64,000 nucleotides of DNA from Candidatus Poribacteria bacterium (GCA_022827185.1 JAJDTM010000057.1:62001-126000), one strand, 5' to 3'. Counted from the stretch's first letter, positions 35,640 to 44,909 are shown. The notes: generated by a model not told the origin, from the sequence alone. Numbers and translations are program-made.

Positions 35640-35735
35640 TTTTGGGTCTGTTTTAATGATTTTGATGTTACTTCACTTAAATTATAACCAAATTCACTGA
35701 ATATCACTCTGAGAGTGATGAAGGAGAAAATAAAG

Positions 35736-36533
35736 ATGAAAACTACGGTTGCAAGATTACAACTGTTATGTGTCAGTTTCATGGTTATGAGCCTAATGTT
35801 TGTAGGTGTCGGTTCTGCTGAAATTGACTTTGGAACTTGCGTTGGAAAGTGGCTCTTTAATGAGGGGAGTGGTACTGTCGCCGAAGATTCCTCTGGAATG
35901 GGTAATAACGGCACAATCCACGGTGGTGCAGAATGGGTTGACGGCATGTTTGGCAAGGCTTTGAGTCTTGACGGCGCGGATGATTACGTCGAAATTGCAC
36001 ACGCCGATTCTTTAAATGTTGGCGGCGGACACACGATCGCGCTTTGGTTTAAATTAGATGCGGTTCCTGGCGGTGGCATGGGTGTTATGACCAAAGATGA
36101 TTGGGCACCTGGATTTTGGTGGGATGCGAATATCATCCGACATCACACGCATGACCCACCCGCCACGCTTCATTATGTAGATGCCGCTTGGGAGCCAGAT
36201 ACAGATTGGCACCATGTTGCCGTTACTTGGGATGGTGAAGCCTTTGGCGTATATCTGGATGCTGAAGAGATTGGTTCCGGTGTAAATGGCGCAAACATAG
36301 GCAGGAACCCGTTAACTGACAAACCCGTTCTATTCGGCATCTATTTGGAAACCGGACAGCATGGTCAGTGGGGCGCGTTTCTCGGCGCAATAATTGACGA
36401 CGTTGCTATCTTCAATACAGCGTTAACCGGTGATGATATTGGGACGCTCATGAATGACGGATTAGAATCAACAACGGATGTTGAACCTTCAGGGAAGCTC
36501 ACAACGACTTGGGCTGCCATTAAAGCCGATTGA
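35736..36533 (+). CDS. Secreted LamG/concanavalin A-like domain protein
   Basis: 265 residues from ATG 35736 (AAGGAG 9 bases upstream). Signal peptide (LCVSFMVMSLMFVGVGSAE) and then one LamG-3 type lectin/glucanase fold: GKWLFNEGSGTVAEDSSG, GKALSLDGADDYVEI, HTIALWFKLD, WHHVAVTWDGEAFGVYLD, and GAIIDDVAIFN. The end VEPSGKLTTTWAAIKAD is a tail I associate with Poribacteria secreted LamG proteins. Likely carbohydrate or protein binding outside the cell. Confidence 0.88.
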   Translation: MKTTVARLQLLCVSFMVMSLMFVGVGSAEIDFGTCVGKWLFNEGSGTVAEDSSGMGNNGTIHGGAEWVDGMFGKALSLDGADDYVEIAHADSLNVGGGHTIALWFKLDAVPGGGMGVMTKDDWAPGFWWDANIIRHHTHDPPATLHYVDAAWEPDTDWHHVAVTWDGEAFGVYLDAEEIGSGVNGANIGRNPLTDKPVLFGIYLETGQHGQWGAFLGAIIDDVAIFNTALTGDDIGTLMNDGLESTTDVEPSGKLTTTWAAIKAD

Positions 36534-36871
36534 TCTGCTTCCAGACCTAAAGATTGCGTTCATTGGCAATTTTCGGTGTTTGCGGGCAACCTCGCGCTTT
36601 GCCGTTGTTCAGATGGACAGGAAGAGATTGTGTTTCTTTTACCTTTTGCCAATCCCTATTGTTTCCAAAATGTGGGCATCTACATGGGATGCCCACCCTA
36701 TATTGAAAATTAGGTTTGCTTTTTATTGTTTTTTACAGTATACTATACAATTTAAAGGTTTCTGGTGGGAGATACTATGCAATATTGGCTTGCAAGCTTC
36801 GTCTAAATAGAAAGCAATCGGACACCAATTTACGCACACTATGAATCTGAGGTTATTATAAGGAGTATAGA
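36534..36871. other. Intergenic region with a terminator-like hairpin
   Basis: 338 bases without a gene. GTGGGCATC (36672-36680) and GATGCCCAC (36688-36696) form a perfect 9-bp stem, followed at a distance by a T-rich stretch; it may end the LamG transcript. The later AT-rich part (36715-36760, with TATACTATACAAT) probably holds the promoter of the next gene, but no clean -35/-10 pair stands out. Confidence 0.55.
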
Positions 36872-39316
36872 ATGGCTACTGAATACGCGGGAGCCTACGA
36901 CGGATCGGCTATCCCCGCTGATGTTGCCCGCGAAATTGAAATTTATGAGATTCAACTCGATCGGTTTCAAGCCGGTCAAGTTGAAGAAGCTACCTTTACC
37001 GAATTTAGACTTCGGCGCGGGGTTTACGGACAGCGCGATGATAGATCGCAGATGATCCGTGTTAAAATCCCATTTGGTGGACTCACAGCAGTACAACTTG
37101 AAATGTTAGCAGATGTTGCCGAAGAATTTTCGGATAACATTATTCATATCACCACCCGTCAAGATGTACAATATCACTACGTAGATATTAACACCACGTC
37201 AGAACTGATGCGTCGCCTCGCCAGCGTTGACATCACAACAAAAGAAGCTTGCGGTAACGTTGTCCGAAACGTCACAGCATGCCCTCTCAGCGGTGTCTGC
37301 CAAGATGAGACGTTTGATGTAACACCCTACTCTAAGGCGTTGTCAGCGTTTCTTTTAGGACACCCAGATGCGGAGAACTTTGGTCGTAAGTTCAAAATCG
37401 CATTTTCTGGATGTGAAGAACACGCGTGTGGCTTAGCGAATATGCACGACATCGGTGCGGTTGCCGCTGTTAAAGAGGTGGACGGTGAAGTCAAACGCGG
37501 CTTTAAACTCTATGTCGGCGGTGGACTCGGCGCGGTGCCACATCAGGCGAAAGTCTTTGATGATTTCGTTTCCGCAGAGGAACTCCTCCCGATTTCACAG
37601 TCAATTTGCAGAGTCTTCACCCGTTTAGGTGAACGCAGAAATCGGAATAAAGCGCGTCTGAAGTTTGTTATCGCCAAATACGGCATTGAGGAATTCCGCA
37701 GACTGGTGCTTGAAGATCGAGAAACACTACGGCATGACCCCCGATGGACAGCATATTTGGATAATTTAGATGCCTACGATGAGAGTCCGCTCAAGGCACC
37801 GACGCAGCTCAACGGCACCACGAAACCCGAGGGGTTTGAAGAGTGGTATCAATCTAATGTGCGGTTACAGAGTCAACCCGGCTACGCGTTTGTGACGATT
37901 ACGCTCCCGCTTGGGGATATTACTGCGGATCAGACGCGTGCTTTGGCAGATATTTCTCGGAAGTACGTTAAAGACACCATTCGCGCTACAGTTGAGCAAA
38001 ACATCGTTCTCCGCTGGGTAACGATGACGGATCTACCAGCACTTTATCGCGAACTGAAAGAGATCGGTCTCGGCGACCCGGGGGCAGAGTCTATGGTTGA
38101 TATTACCGCTTGCCCGGGTACGGACTCCTGCAAACTTGGTGTCTCTTCTTCGCGTGGTCTGGCAGCACATCTGCGAAACCATTTCATTGAAGCCGGTGTA
38201 CAGCATGAAATTAAAGACTTTCGGATTAAGATTAGCGGATGCCCGAATTCATGCGGACAGCATCACATTGCAAATATTGGTTTCTTTGGCTCTTCAAAAC
38301 GAATGGGTGGGCATATCGCGCCTGTCTACCTGGTGCTACTCGGTGGACACATGGTTGAAAACGCCAGCTCTTACGGACTTGCAACTGGAAAAATCCACGG
38401 CAGATATATTCCAGAGTTCATTGAAGAATTGACTGGAAGATATGTCGATGAAAAGCAAGATGACGAAACCTTCACTGATTACGTCGGACGGCTCGGTAAA
38501 GTGGAGATCAAATCGATCTTGTCCAAGTACGACCAGATTCCATCCTATGAGGAAGCACCGGAATTCTACATAGATACAGGTGACACGAAAGACTACCAGC
38601 TCAAAACCGGTGTTGGTGAGTGTGCTGGAGAGGTCATCGCGCTTGTCTCCATGAAGTTGGAAGAGGCAGATCGACTTATCTATGAATCCGGTTTGAATTT
38701 GGAAGATGGAACTTACCAAGAGTGTGCAGATAAGGCATTTAGTGCAATGATCAGAGCCGCAGACGGACTCTTGACGACGGTAGGTCTGCAATATATTGAC
38801 GACGCGACTACCGTCAACGAATTCCGCACCCATTTCTTTGAACCCGGTAACTTCTTTGCAGGATTCGGAGCGCATCTATTTAAGGCTACGGAAGAAGATA
38901 GTTCTACTTTCGACCACGAATTGGGGCACCGCCGTGTAGAAGAAGCCACCCTCTTCGTCGAAGAATCGCATAACGTTTATAATCGTATGCGTATCAAACA
39001 GGAGGAAGAGGAAGCGAGTAAGCGCAAGACACGCAGATCGCGACCCGCACGGAAGCCGAAGGTCGTCAAGGAGACGAAACCGGTTGAGGAAATTACCGAT
39101 AGCCTTGATCTCAAAGGTGTCGCTTGCCCGTTCAACTATGTGCAAGCAAAGGTCCGCTTGGAGACGATGGATCTCGGTCAGCTCCTTGAGATTACCATTG
39201 ATGATGGTGAACCCATCGAGAACGTGCCGGTGAGCCTCACCAACGATGGACATGAGGTTGTTGACACGAAGAAGGTCGGAAAACACTATCGCCTTACCGT
39301 TCGGAAAGGTGAGTAG
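36872..39316 (+). CDS. Sulfite/nitrite reductase fused to a TusA-like domain
   Basis: 814 residues. Residues about 1-560 are the sirohaem/Fe4S4 reductase of the NirA/Sir type: two ferredoxin-like half domains (first RRGVYGQR, IHITTRQDVQYHYV) and the cluster cysteines TACPGTDSCKLG with KISGCPNSCGQHH. The first half also has paired cysteines (ACPLSGVC and GCEEHACG). Residues about 570-700 form a helical domain resembling HEPN-type regions. After a Lys/Arg-rich linker, residues 735-814 match TusA/SirA sulfur carriers, with the active Cys in LKGVACPFNYVQAK. Six-electron reduction of sulfite or nitrite to sulfide or ammonia is expected; the fused sulfur carrier argues for sulfite. AAGGAG lies 8 bases upstream. 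Confidence 0.87.
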   Translation: MATEYAGAYDGSAIPADVAREIEIYEIQLDRFQAGQVEEATFTEFRLRRGVYGQRDDRSQMIRVKIPFGGLTAVQLEMLADVAEEFSDNIIHITTRQDVQYHYVDINTTSELMRRLASVDITTKEACGNVVRNVTACPLSGVCQDETFDVTPYSKALSAFLLGHPDAENFGRKFKIAFSGCEEHACGLANMHDIGAVAAVKEVDGEVKRGFKLYVGGGLGAVPHQAKVFDDFVSAEELLPISQSICRVFTRLGERRNRNKARLKFVIAKYGIEEFRRLVLEDRETLRHDPRWTAYLDNLDAYDESPLKAPTQLNGTTKPEGFEEWYQSNVRLQSQPGYAFVTITLPLGDITADQTRALADISRKYVKDTIRATVEQNIVLRWVTMTDLPALYRELKEIGLGDPGAESMVDITACPGTDSCKLGVSSSRGLAAHLRNHFIEAGVQHEIKDFRIKISGCPNSCGQHHIANIGFFGSSKRMGGHIAPVYLVLLGGHMVENASSYGLATGKIHGRYIPEFIEELTGRYVDEKQDDETFTDYVGRLGKVEIKSILSKYDQIPSYEEAPEFYIDTGDTKDYQLKTGVGECAGEVIALVSMKLEEADRLIYESGLNLEDGTYQECADKAFSAMIRAADGLLTTVGLQYIDDATTVNEFRTHFFEPGNFFAGFGAHLFKATEEDSSTFDHELGHRRVEEATLFVEESHNVYNRMRIKQEEEEASKRKTRRSRPARKPKVVKETKPVEEITDSLDLKGVACPFNYVQAKVRLETMDLGQLLEITIDDGEPIENVPVSLTNDGHEVVDTKKVGKHYRLTVRKGE

Positions 39317-39357
39317 GTTTTTAAGGTTATAATTCATCGGAACTGAATTTCACACAG

Positions 39358-39415
39358 GCGATTGCCGCCCGCGCCCGAAACGGGCGGGTCAGGCAATCGC
39401 TCTAATTTTTTTCAA
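39358..39415 (+). terminator. Strong rho-independent terminator
   Basis: GCGATTGCC and GGCAATCGC pair outside, CCCGC and GCGGG inside, over 39358-39402. A T-rich run (TCTAATTTTTTTC) follows directly. It ends the reductase gene. Confidence 0.85.
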
Positions 39416-39467
39416 GATTCGCACCGCGTAGAGCGAGAGTTGCGCAGGAGATATGAATTAATTAAGA

Positions 39468-39806
39468 ATGCGTGACGCACATCCGCGAGAGGTACAAATC
39501 TATCGTTCTTCAAACGGGCGACAACCTTTCACCGAGTGGTTGGAATCAATTCGAGATCAAAGAGCCCGAAGGCAGATTCGGGCACGTCTTACCCAACTTG
39601 AGTACGGCAATTTTGGCGATTATAAATCCGTTGGTGGAGGTGTTTTTGAACTGCGTTTTCACTTTGGAGCAGGTTACCGAATCTATTTTGGACAGATAGG
39701 TAACACAATCGTTCTTTTGCTTTGTGGTGGGGACAAGTCATCACAGACGAGAGATATAGAGCGTGCAAAAACTTATTGGTTGGAGTACAAGGAGACACAT
39801 CTATGA
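39468..39806 (+). CDS. RelE/HigB-like toxin (HI1419/Gp49-type)
   Basis: 112 residues. The family pattern is clear: FTEWLESIRDQRARRQIRARL, YGNFGDYKSVGGGVFELRFHFGAGYRIYF and LLLCGGDKSSQTRDIERAKTYW. Toxins of this type cleave mRNA on the ribosome. Its stop overlaps the antitoxin ATG (ATGA), a classic toxin-first pair. Confidence 0.9.
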   Translation: MRDAHPREVQIYRSSNGRQPFTEWLESIRDQRARRQIRARLTQLEYGNFGDYKSVGGGVFELRFHFGAGYRIYFGQIGNTIVLLLCGGDKSSQTRDIERAKTYWLEYKETHL

Positions 39807-40159
39807 GAAAGATGGGAACATTGCGCGAGTACCTCGTTGAAGTACTTGCTGACTCAGATGAAGCGATTGGTCATCTTGAGGCAATTCTTGAAGATTATCA
39901 AATTTTTCAGAATCCTGCTGTAGTTCTGGATGCCCTCCAAACCATCATTGAAGCGCAAGGTGGAGTTTCCAAAGTTACCAAGCAGATTGATATGGACCCG
40001 CAACTTCTTTCAAAAGTGCTATCTAACGAGGATACACCTCTAATTGATGCTCTCGGAATTGTTCTTAAAGCACTCGGATATCAACTTTCGATTAAACCTT
40101 TAGAAAACGAAAACCCGAACCTTGAGACCCATTCTGAAGATAGTATCTCAGTCCGCTGA
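39803..40159 (+). CDS. HigA/HI1420-type antitoxin
   Basis: 118 residues; start ATG 39803 has AAGGAG 8 bases upstream and overlaps the toxin stop by 4 bases. LREYLVEVLADSDEAIGHLEAI and the helix-turn-helix VSKVTKQIDMDPQLLSKVL are typical of the addiction-module antidote family. It neutralises the toxin and represses the operon. It is a paralogue of the orphan at 25469. Confidence 0.9.
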   Translation: MRKMGTLREYLVEVLADSDEAIGHLEAILEDYQIFQNPAVVLDALQTIIEAQGGVSKVTKQIDMDPQLLSKVLSNEDTPLIDALGIVLKALGYQLSIKPLENENPNLETHSEDSISVR

Positions 40160-40190
40160 CAATTGAATATCCATAGCAAAAATATAAAAA

Positions 40191-40219
40191 TTGACTTTCC
40201 CGCAAACTTACTGTATAAT
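40191..40219 (+). promoter_or_regulatory. Predicted sigma-70-type promoter
   Basis: TTGACT (5 of 6) at 40191-40196, 17-base spacer, perfect TATAAT at 40214-40219, 57 bases before the next start. Confidence 0.7.
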
Positions 40220-40275
40220 AAAAGCAGCAAACTGAATCAATAACCTTGGGACGTAACACACCTACGGAGAAATAG

Positions 40276-40521
40276 ATGGCAACAATCGTTAAACATAAGG
40301 AGACAGGCAAACGTTACTGTCTGCTCGGTACGGGGTTTGGTGTCTTTCAATCCTCGAAACCGAACATGTTTCTCGGAAATTTGATGGCTGATGTGGAAGA
40401 AGGCGAGTACGCATTAGTCTGCGTCTGTAATAGTAAAGGCGAGATTTTCTGGTTAGAGGCAACACAAGTTACAGTTGTTAGCATCGATGGACAGAATCTC
40501 CAAGAACTCGCAGCCGAATAG
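40276..40521 (+). CDS. Small protein of unknown function before the ThiF gene
   Basis: 81 residues: MATIVKHKETGKRYCLLGTG, then ALVCVCNSKGEIFWLEATQVTVVSIDG. Strand-rich pattern like a small beta barrel. It has no C-terminal Gly-Gly, so it is not a ThiS/MoaD sulfur carrier. No family recognised. First gene of a likely three-gene operon with the next two. Confidence 0.65.
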   Translation: MATIVKHKETGKRYCLLGTGFGVFQSSKPNMFLGNLMADVEEGEYALVCVCNSKGEIFWLEATQVTVVSIDGQNLQELAAE

Positions 40522-40592
40522 ATCATCTTCTTTTAAGGGTTGGCACTCCAACTTTCTTGTTATTCACTTACGAAAGGAAATTTTTTAGCAGA

Positions 40593-41171
40593 ATGGATCT
40601 ACAACAGATTAACGTCAAGGTTTTCACAACCGAAGATAGCAAAATCAACTATACCAACTTCATCAAGGTTTTCAACCGCTGGATGGAGGAAGCGGATTCA
40701 GACGACTACTTAAACTACGCTGACTACTCGCACGTCGATGCGGGACCGGGTGTATTGTTGATTTTGAAGCAAGCCAACTATAGCATTGACAACGCTTATC
40801 ACGAGTACGGTTTTCTCTACAACCGAAAGCATACAGTTGACGGCGATAACGGTGATAAGATTCGCCAAGCCCTCACAGAGGTGCTTTCTAAATGCGAACA
40901 ACTTGAAGCGTCGGCGGAATTGGAAAACACAGTGCATTTCAACGGCGCAGACCTCCTGTTCATGATAAACAACCGCCATATCGCACCGAATACATCGGAA
41001 ATAGCAGAAGCCGTTCAGGCAGACCTAAGACCTGTCTTACAACAGATGTACGGTGATGACGACTTCACAGTGGAACGCACCTCTGAAGACGCACGCGAAC
41101 GGTTCGCACTCCGAATCTCCGCGAATTCGGATAAACCGATTTCAGAACTCCTGGCCAATCTCGGAGGCTAA
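40593..41171 (+). CDS. Conserved protein of unknown function, partner of ThiF-like gene
   Basis: 192 residues from ATG 40593. N-terminus INVKVFTTEDSKINYTNFIKV cut at 20, then DYSHVDAGPGVLLILKQANYSID, FLYNRKHTVDGD and LLFMINNRHIAPNT. This has the look of a widespread but unnamed bacterial family with a conserved tyrosine-rich core. It ends two bases before the ThiF-like start (Gly-Gly at its C-terminus: ELLANLGG). The terminal Gly-Gly is notable because ThiF/E1-type enzymes adenylate such C-termini; whether this protein is a substrate is a guess. Confidence 0.65.
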   Translation: MDLQQINVKVFTTEDSKINYTNFIKVFNRWMEEADSDDYLNYADYSHVDAGPGVLLILKQANYSIDNAYHEYGFLYNRKHTVDGDNGDKIRQALTEVLSKCEQLEASAELENTVHFNGADLLFMINNRHIAPNTSEIAEAVQADLRPVLQQMYGDDDFTVERTSEDARERFALRISANSDKPISELLANLGG

Positions 41172-41172
41172 G

Positions 41173-41979
41173 ATGTTTAACTTCAACAACGAACAGATTG
41201 AACGCTACAGCCGGCATATTATCCTCAAAGAGGTCGGCGGGATGGGGCAGACGAAGCTGCTGGAATCAAAAGTGCTGCTCATCGGTGCGGGCGGACTCGG
41301 TTCCCCTGTTGGGGTCTACCTCGCAGCAGCGGGGGTTGGCACACTCGGCATTATTGACGATGACGTGGTGGACCTCAGTAATTTACAACGCCAGATTTTA
41401 CATGGCACCAGCGACATCGGCATCCCGAAAACGAAATCCGCAGAAGCCACCATAGCGGAGATGAACCCTGATGTCAAAGTGATTCCTTACAACGAACGCA
41501 TCACCTCGGAAAACGCCTTCCAGATTTTGGAACAATACGATCTGATTGTAGATGGATGCGACAATATACCGACGCGTTACTTGCTCAATGACGCTTCCGT
41601 TATGTTAGGCAAACCGGTTGTGCACGGGAGTATCTTCCAGTTTGAAGGACGGGTTACTGTCCTGTATCCGGGCAAGGGACCGTGTTACCGTTGCATCTAT
41701 CCCGATCCACCACCACCCGGAATGGTCCCAACCTGTCAAGAAGCGGGTGTCTTTGGCGTGTTGCCCGGTATTATTGGAACGATTCAAGCCGTTGAAGCGA
41801 TTAAGGTCCTACTGGACATCGGTGATCCGTTAATCGGAAGCCTTCTGCTTTTTGATGCGTTATCCATGGATTTCAAACGCCTGAAACTCCGTCAAGATAG
41901 CGATTGCCCAATGTGCGGTGAAAATCCTACAATCCACGAGTTGATTGATTACGAAGAATTCTGCCAGGTGCAGTGGTAG
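41173..41979 (+). CDS. ThiF/MoeB/HesA-family adenylyltransferase (E1-like)
   Basis: 268 residues from ATG 41173 (GGAGG 5 bases upstream). ATP-binding motif IGAGGLGSPVGVYLAAAGVG, Arg-finger stretch LSNLQRQILH, DGCDNIPTRYLLND, zinc knuckles CYRC and CPMC, and TCQEAGVFGVLPG. It activates the C-terminal Gly of a ubiquitin-like sulfur carrier for molybdopterin, thiamine or a related route. No rhodanese domain is attached. moeB or thiF cannot be told apart from the sequence alone. Confidence 0.9.
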   Translation: MFNFNNEQIERYSRHIILKEVGGMGQTKLLESKVLLIGAGGLGSPVGVYLAAAGVGTLGIIDDDVVDLSNLQRQILHGTSDIGIPKTKSAEATIAEMNPDVKVIPYNERITSENAFQILEQYDLIVDGCDNIPTRYLLNDASVMLGKPVVHGSIFQFEGRVTVLYPGKGPCYRCIYPDPPPPGMVPTCQEAGVFGVLPGIIGTIQAVEAIKVLLDIGDPLIGSLLLFDALSMDFKRLKLRQDSDCPMCGENPTIHELIDYEEFCQVQW

Positions 41980-42016
41980 ATTTAATACCGGCGATAGGAT
42001 CCCAATTTAATGGGTT

Positions 42017-42517
42017 TTATTGAGGTCTAATGGAATACTCTAAAACGCCGTGTCGGTAGATCAGTACCAAAGCACCGCCGATATTCAAGACGAAATTAAA
42101 AGCGGAGTATCTGATGAGCTGCCCGATGAGGATATGCCCTGATCGCATCACAAGGCGGACCTCTCGGTTGAGTCCGTTCTGGAGTTTCTCGTTGGTTAGA
42201 ACAGTAGGTCTATCGTCGCGTTTATAGGCTGTCCGGAGGTTGCGCTTTTTAACATCGGTGTCGATATAGATCGAGTTTTGGACGGTCTCCAGCGTGTCGG
42301 CTTTGATGGCGAACATCACATCGATTTTTCGAAGGCGTAAAACGACCTCTTTGTCAACATCGGAACAGACTAAGTCGTATTTCTCAATCTCTATGACCTG
42401 AACATGTTTGGGTTGTGTATAAGTATAGATGAGCGCAGTAGGTTTGAAACCTGTCATCAAAAGCGGTTTCTCTCCGAGTGCTTTAAAAACATCTTCGGGT
42501 AAATTTTGCTGATTCAT
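42017..42517 (-). CDS. Hfq/Sm-like two-module protein
   Basis: 166 residues. Residues about 118-162 show an Hfq/Sm-type core: REVRLVMRSGHILIGQLIRY, then AFNFVLNIGGALVLIYRHGV. Key matches to Hfq are the Gly-x-x-hydrophobic-x-Gly-Gln turn (Sm1) and the Tyr-(Lys/Arg)-His motif (Sm2, here YRHG). Residues about 36-73 repeat a weaker version (VIEIEKYDLVC then VVLRLRKIDVMFAIK). It is twice the length of Hfq and may form a two-module RNA-binding ring. Monocistronic; GAGG upstream of the ATG. Confidence 0.6.
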   Translation of the reverse strand: MNQQNLPEDVFKALGEKPLLMTGFKPTALIYTYTQPKHVQVIEIEKYDLVCSDVDKEVVLRLRKIDVMFAIKADTLETVQNSIYIDTDVKKRNLRTAYKRDDRPTVLTNEKLQNGLNREVRLVMRSGHILIGQLIRYSAFNFVLNIGGALVLIYRHGVLEYSIRPQ

Positions 42518-42626
42518 TAGATTCCTCCTGTCTCGAGTTGAATTTGCGCTCCCACTCCCAAATAGACTTTACAGTCACGCTCATATACAAACAGTCTGTG
42601 CTATAAAAGAGCCGCATGCGTAAGTG

Positions 42627-43952
42627 CTAACTATAATCTATCGCGGATTTCATAATTTTTAGCGCAGTATGAATCTGAGGAAGTTCTTCAAATCCGTAGG
42701 ATATGCGTAACTGTCGCTTCCCGACCTCAACCATATCGCCGTTTGGGTGGACGCAGTGTTCACCCGGAATGTAGATGACTTTTGGATGTTGGGCATCCGA
42801 AGGACCATCGACAACTTTCTGTCCAGTCGTTCGCGTCAAGAACTTGAAAAAGTCAGAGTTTGCACCTGTTGCGATATTTGCCAGTGTCAAATAGAAATAG
42901 AATCCAGCACTGCCGCCTCTACACTCCTGAATGTTGTCGCCGAGTAATGCTTCCATCCACGTTTTCACCTGTTTCGCCTTCTGCTGGTAACCGTTATTGA
43001 CCTTCTCAATTTGCGATTCGATACCGTGGTCGAGCAGGTAGCTTGCAATCTCCTGATTGATTAGGGGTGCACTGAAACCGATGTCACTTGTGCGTTGGAT
43101 GATACTGTTGAGAAATGGACCTCTTGGACCGATGAGGTAGCCGATGCGCAACCCGGGGGCGAGAATCTTTGACAATGTACCGACTTCAGACACGATGCCG
43201 AGTTCGTCGTAACATAGTGCAGACACCAAAGGTTCGACGGTATCATCATGGACAAGGTCGCTGTAAGCGTTGTCAAAGAAGAGGGGGATTTTCCGTCCAG
43301 TTTCGTACGACAGTCGGGTAACAATATTGACCAATTCTTGCTTACGATTATTGGATAGGATCGTGCAAGTGGGGTTGTTAACTGTCACAACGTAAAAAAA
43401 TCGGATACCAGCACTTTCGTCGCCGAGTGCCGAAAGTTTTGCTTTCAAGCATTCGGTGTCAAGTCCTTCGTCATCTTCGGGAACTGCGATAACCTTGAAA
43501 CCTTTCCGCTCCAAGTCGTTGCAGTAAATGTAATACATCGGGTCCGCGGTCAACACAATACCGGCAGGGAGGAGGTGCGTGACGCTTTCCAACAAACTCG
43601 TAGCACCGTTTGCACCGATAACAATATCTCGACTGTTTAAGGTTTGTTCGGTTATGCCGCCGATCTTATTTTCAATGTGGAACCGTCTAAGCGACTCAAT
43701 CAGGTTTGGAGAACCCTGCGCGCCGCCGTAATTGAGAGCCGCTCGATATTTTTCACGGTGAGCGAGCACTTTTTCACAGGCGCGTTGAATTTGTTGGTGC
43801 GGGATCGTCCGTTCATTGACGTATCCGACACCGAGGTTAATGTCGCGTCCGTCTCGAAAACCGACAGCGAAGTCGGTCATCAGGCGATTAACCGGGGAGG
43901 GGATACTGGAAGCTTTTCCATATTCAGAGAGCAAGACATCGCAAATCTTCAT
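42627..43952 (-). CDS. PLP-dependent class I/II aminotransferase
   Basis: 441 residues, fold-type I. Visible are GANGATSLLESVTHLL, the NNPTCTILSN (Asn for PLP O3), FFDNAYSDLV (Asp for the pyridine N), and the Lys in EVGTLSKILAPGLRIGYLIG that forms the Schiff base. The substrate is not predictable; the length and the 60-residue N-terminal part are nearer to MocR/aminoadipate-type aminotransferases than to AspC. Confidence 0.88.
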   Translation of the reverse strand: MKICDVLLSEYGKASSIPSPVNRLMTDFAVGFRDGRDINLGVGYVNERTIPHQQIQRACEKVLAHREKYRAALNYGGAQGSPNLIESLRRFHIENKIGGITEQTLNSRDIVIGANGATSLLESVTHLLPAGIVLTADPMYYIYCNDLERKGFKVIAVPEDDEGLDTECLKAKLSALGDESAGIRFFYVVTVNNPTCTILSNNRKQELVNIVTRLSYETGRKIPLFFDNAYSDLVHDDTVEPLVSALCYDELGIVSEVGTLSKILAPGLRIGYLIGPRGPFLNSIIQRTSDIGFSAPLINQEIASYLLDHGIESQIEKVNNGYQQKAKQVKTWMEALLGDNIQECRGGSAGFYFYLTLANIATGANSDFFKFLTRTTGQKVVDGPSDAQHPKVIYIPGEHCVHPNGDMVEVGKRQLRISYGFEELPQIHTALKIMKSAIDYS

Positions 43953-44000
43953 ATTTCCTTGGAATTTGGTGTTATAGATAAAAACTCAGTATCTGCGCGT

Positions 44001-44909
44001 TTACAGCAAATCTCTCAAGGCGGATTCAAGCGTTCGGTGGCGAAATTCATAGCCACTGACTTCCGTTTTTTCTGGAAGGACGTTCTGGCTTAACACAACA
44101 AAATCCGCAAATTCGCCCATCATGAGTTTCAAGCCGAACGTTGGAACAGGAAACAAGGTGGGTCTCCATAGCACTGCGCCGAGGGTTTTTGTGAATTCTA
44201 CATTTCTAACCGGAACAGGTGCCGTTGCGTTTAGCGCGCCTCGGATCTCGTTGTTCTCTAAAGCATGGAGTACAATACCGACCACATCATCAATATGGAT
44301 CCAAGACATCCACTGCTGGCCACTACCGAGTATACCCCCGACACCCATTTTAAAGGGCGTCAGGACTTGTGCCAGCAATCCACCCCCTAACCCAAGTACA
44401 AGCCCGATGCGAACCATAACGACCCGAATCCCAAGTTCAATTGCTTTTTGTGCTTCCGATTCCCATTCTTGACAGGTTTTGGCGAGAAAATCGGTGCCTG
44501 CCGGAGACAGTTCTGTGAAGTGTTCGTCGCCGCTGTCGCCATAGTATCCGATTGCGGAGGCACAGACAAGCGTGCTCGGCTTTTTATCCGCTGCCGCGAA
44601 CGATTCAACGAGGTTCCGCGTAGAAAGAACTCGGCTGTCTCGTATTCGCCGTTTTTTTTCGGCGTTCCACCTGCCCGCGATGGTTTCACCTGCCAAATGA
44701 ACGACTGCTTCTATGTCTGACGTGGCTTCCGGAGGTAATTTCTCAGTTTCAGGGTTCCAACTGTAGATGCCTCTTGTCGATTTCAATTTAGATTGTGCAC
44801 GTCCGGGGTTTCGAGATAATACATGTACTGTATCGCCTTGTTCGTGAAGGGCGGTGCAGACTCGGCTGCCGATGAATCCAGTACCGCCGGTAACCAATAC
44901 ATTTGCCAT
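44001..44909 (-). CDS. TIGR01777-family NAD-dependent epimerase/dehydratase-like protein
   Basis: 302 residues from ATG 44909, where the product begins MANVLVTGGTGFIGSRVC; the in-frame ATG 25 codons upstream lacks this and a ribosome site. The cofactor motif GGTGFIG, VVHLAGETIAGRWN, SAIGYYGDSGDE and the late WISWIHIDDVVGIV-type segment identify the family (E. coli YfcH, human SDR39U1). The substrate is unknown. Confidence 0.9.
   Translation of the reverse strand: MANVLVTGGTGFIGSRVCTALHEQGDTVHVLSRNPGRAQSKLKSTRGIYSWNPETEKLPPEATSDIEAVVHLAGETIAGRWNAEKKRRIRDSRVLSTRNLVESFAAADKKPSTLVCASAIGYYGDSGDEHFTELSPAGTDFLAKTCQEWESEAQKAIELGIRVVMVRIGLVLGLGGGLLAQVLTPFKMGVGGILGSGQQWMSWIHIDDVVGIVLHALENNEIRGALNATAPVPVRNVEFTKTLGAVLWRPTLFPVPTFGLKLMMGEFADFVVLSQNVLPEKTEVSGYEFRHRTLESALRDLL

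Noticed and set aside
41053..41979. Longer ThiF-like protein starting at 41053
   Set aside because: The extra 40 residues come from another frame of the preceding gene; GGAGG and the family N-terminus point to 41173.
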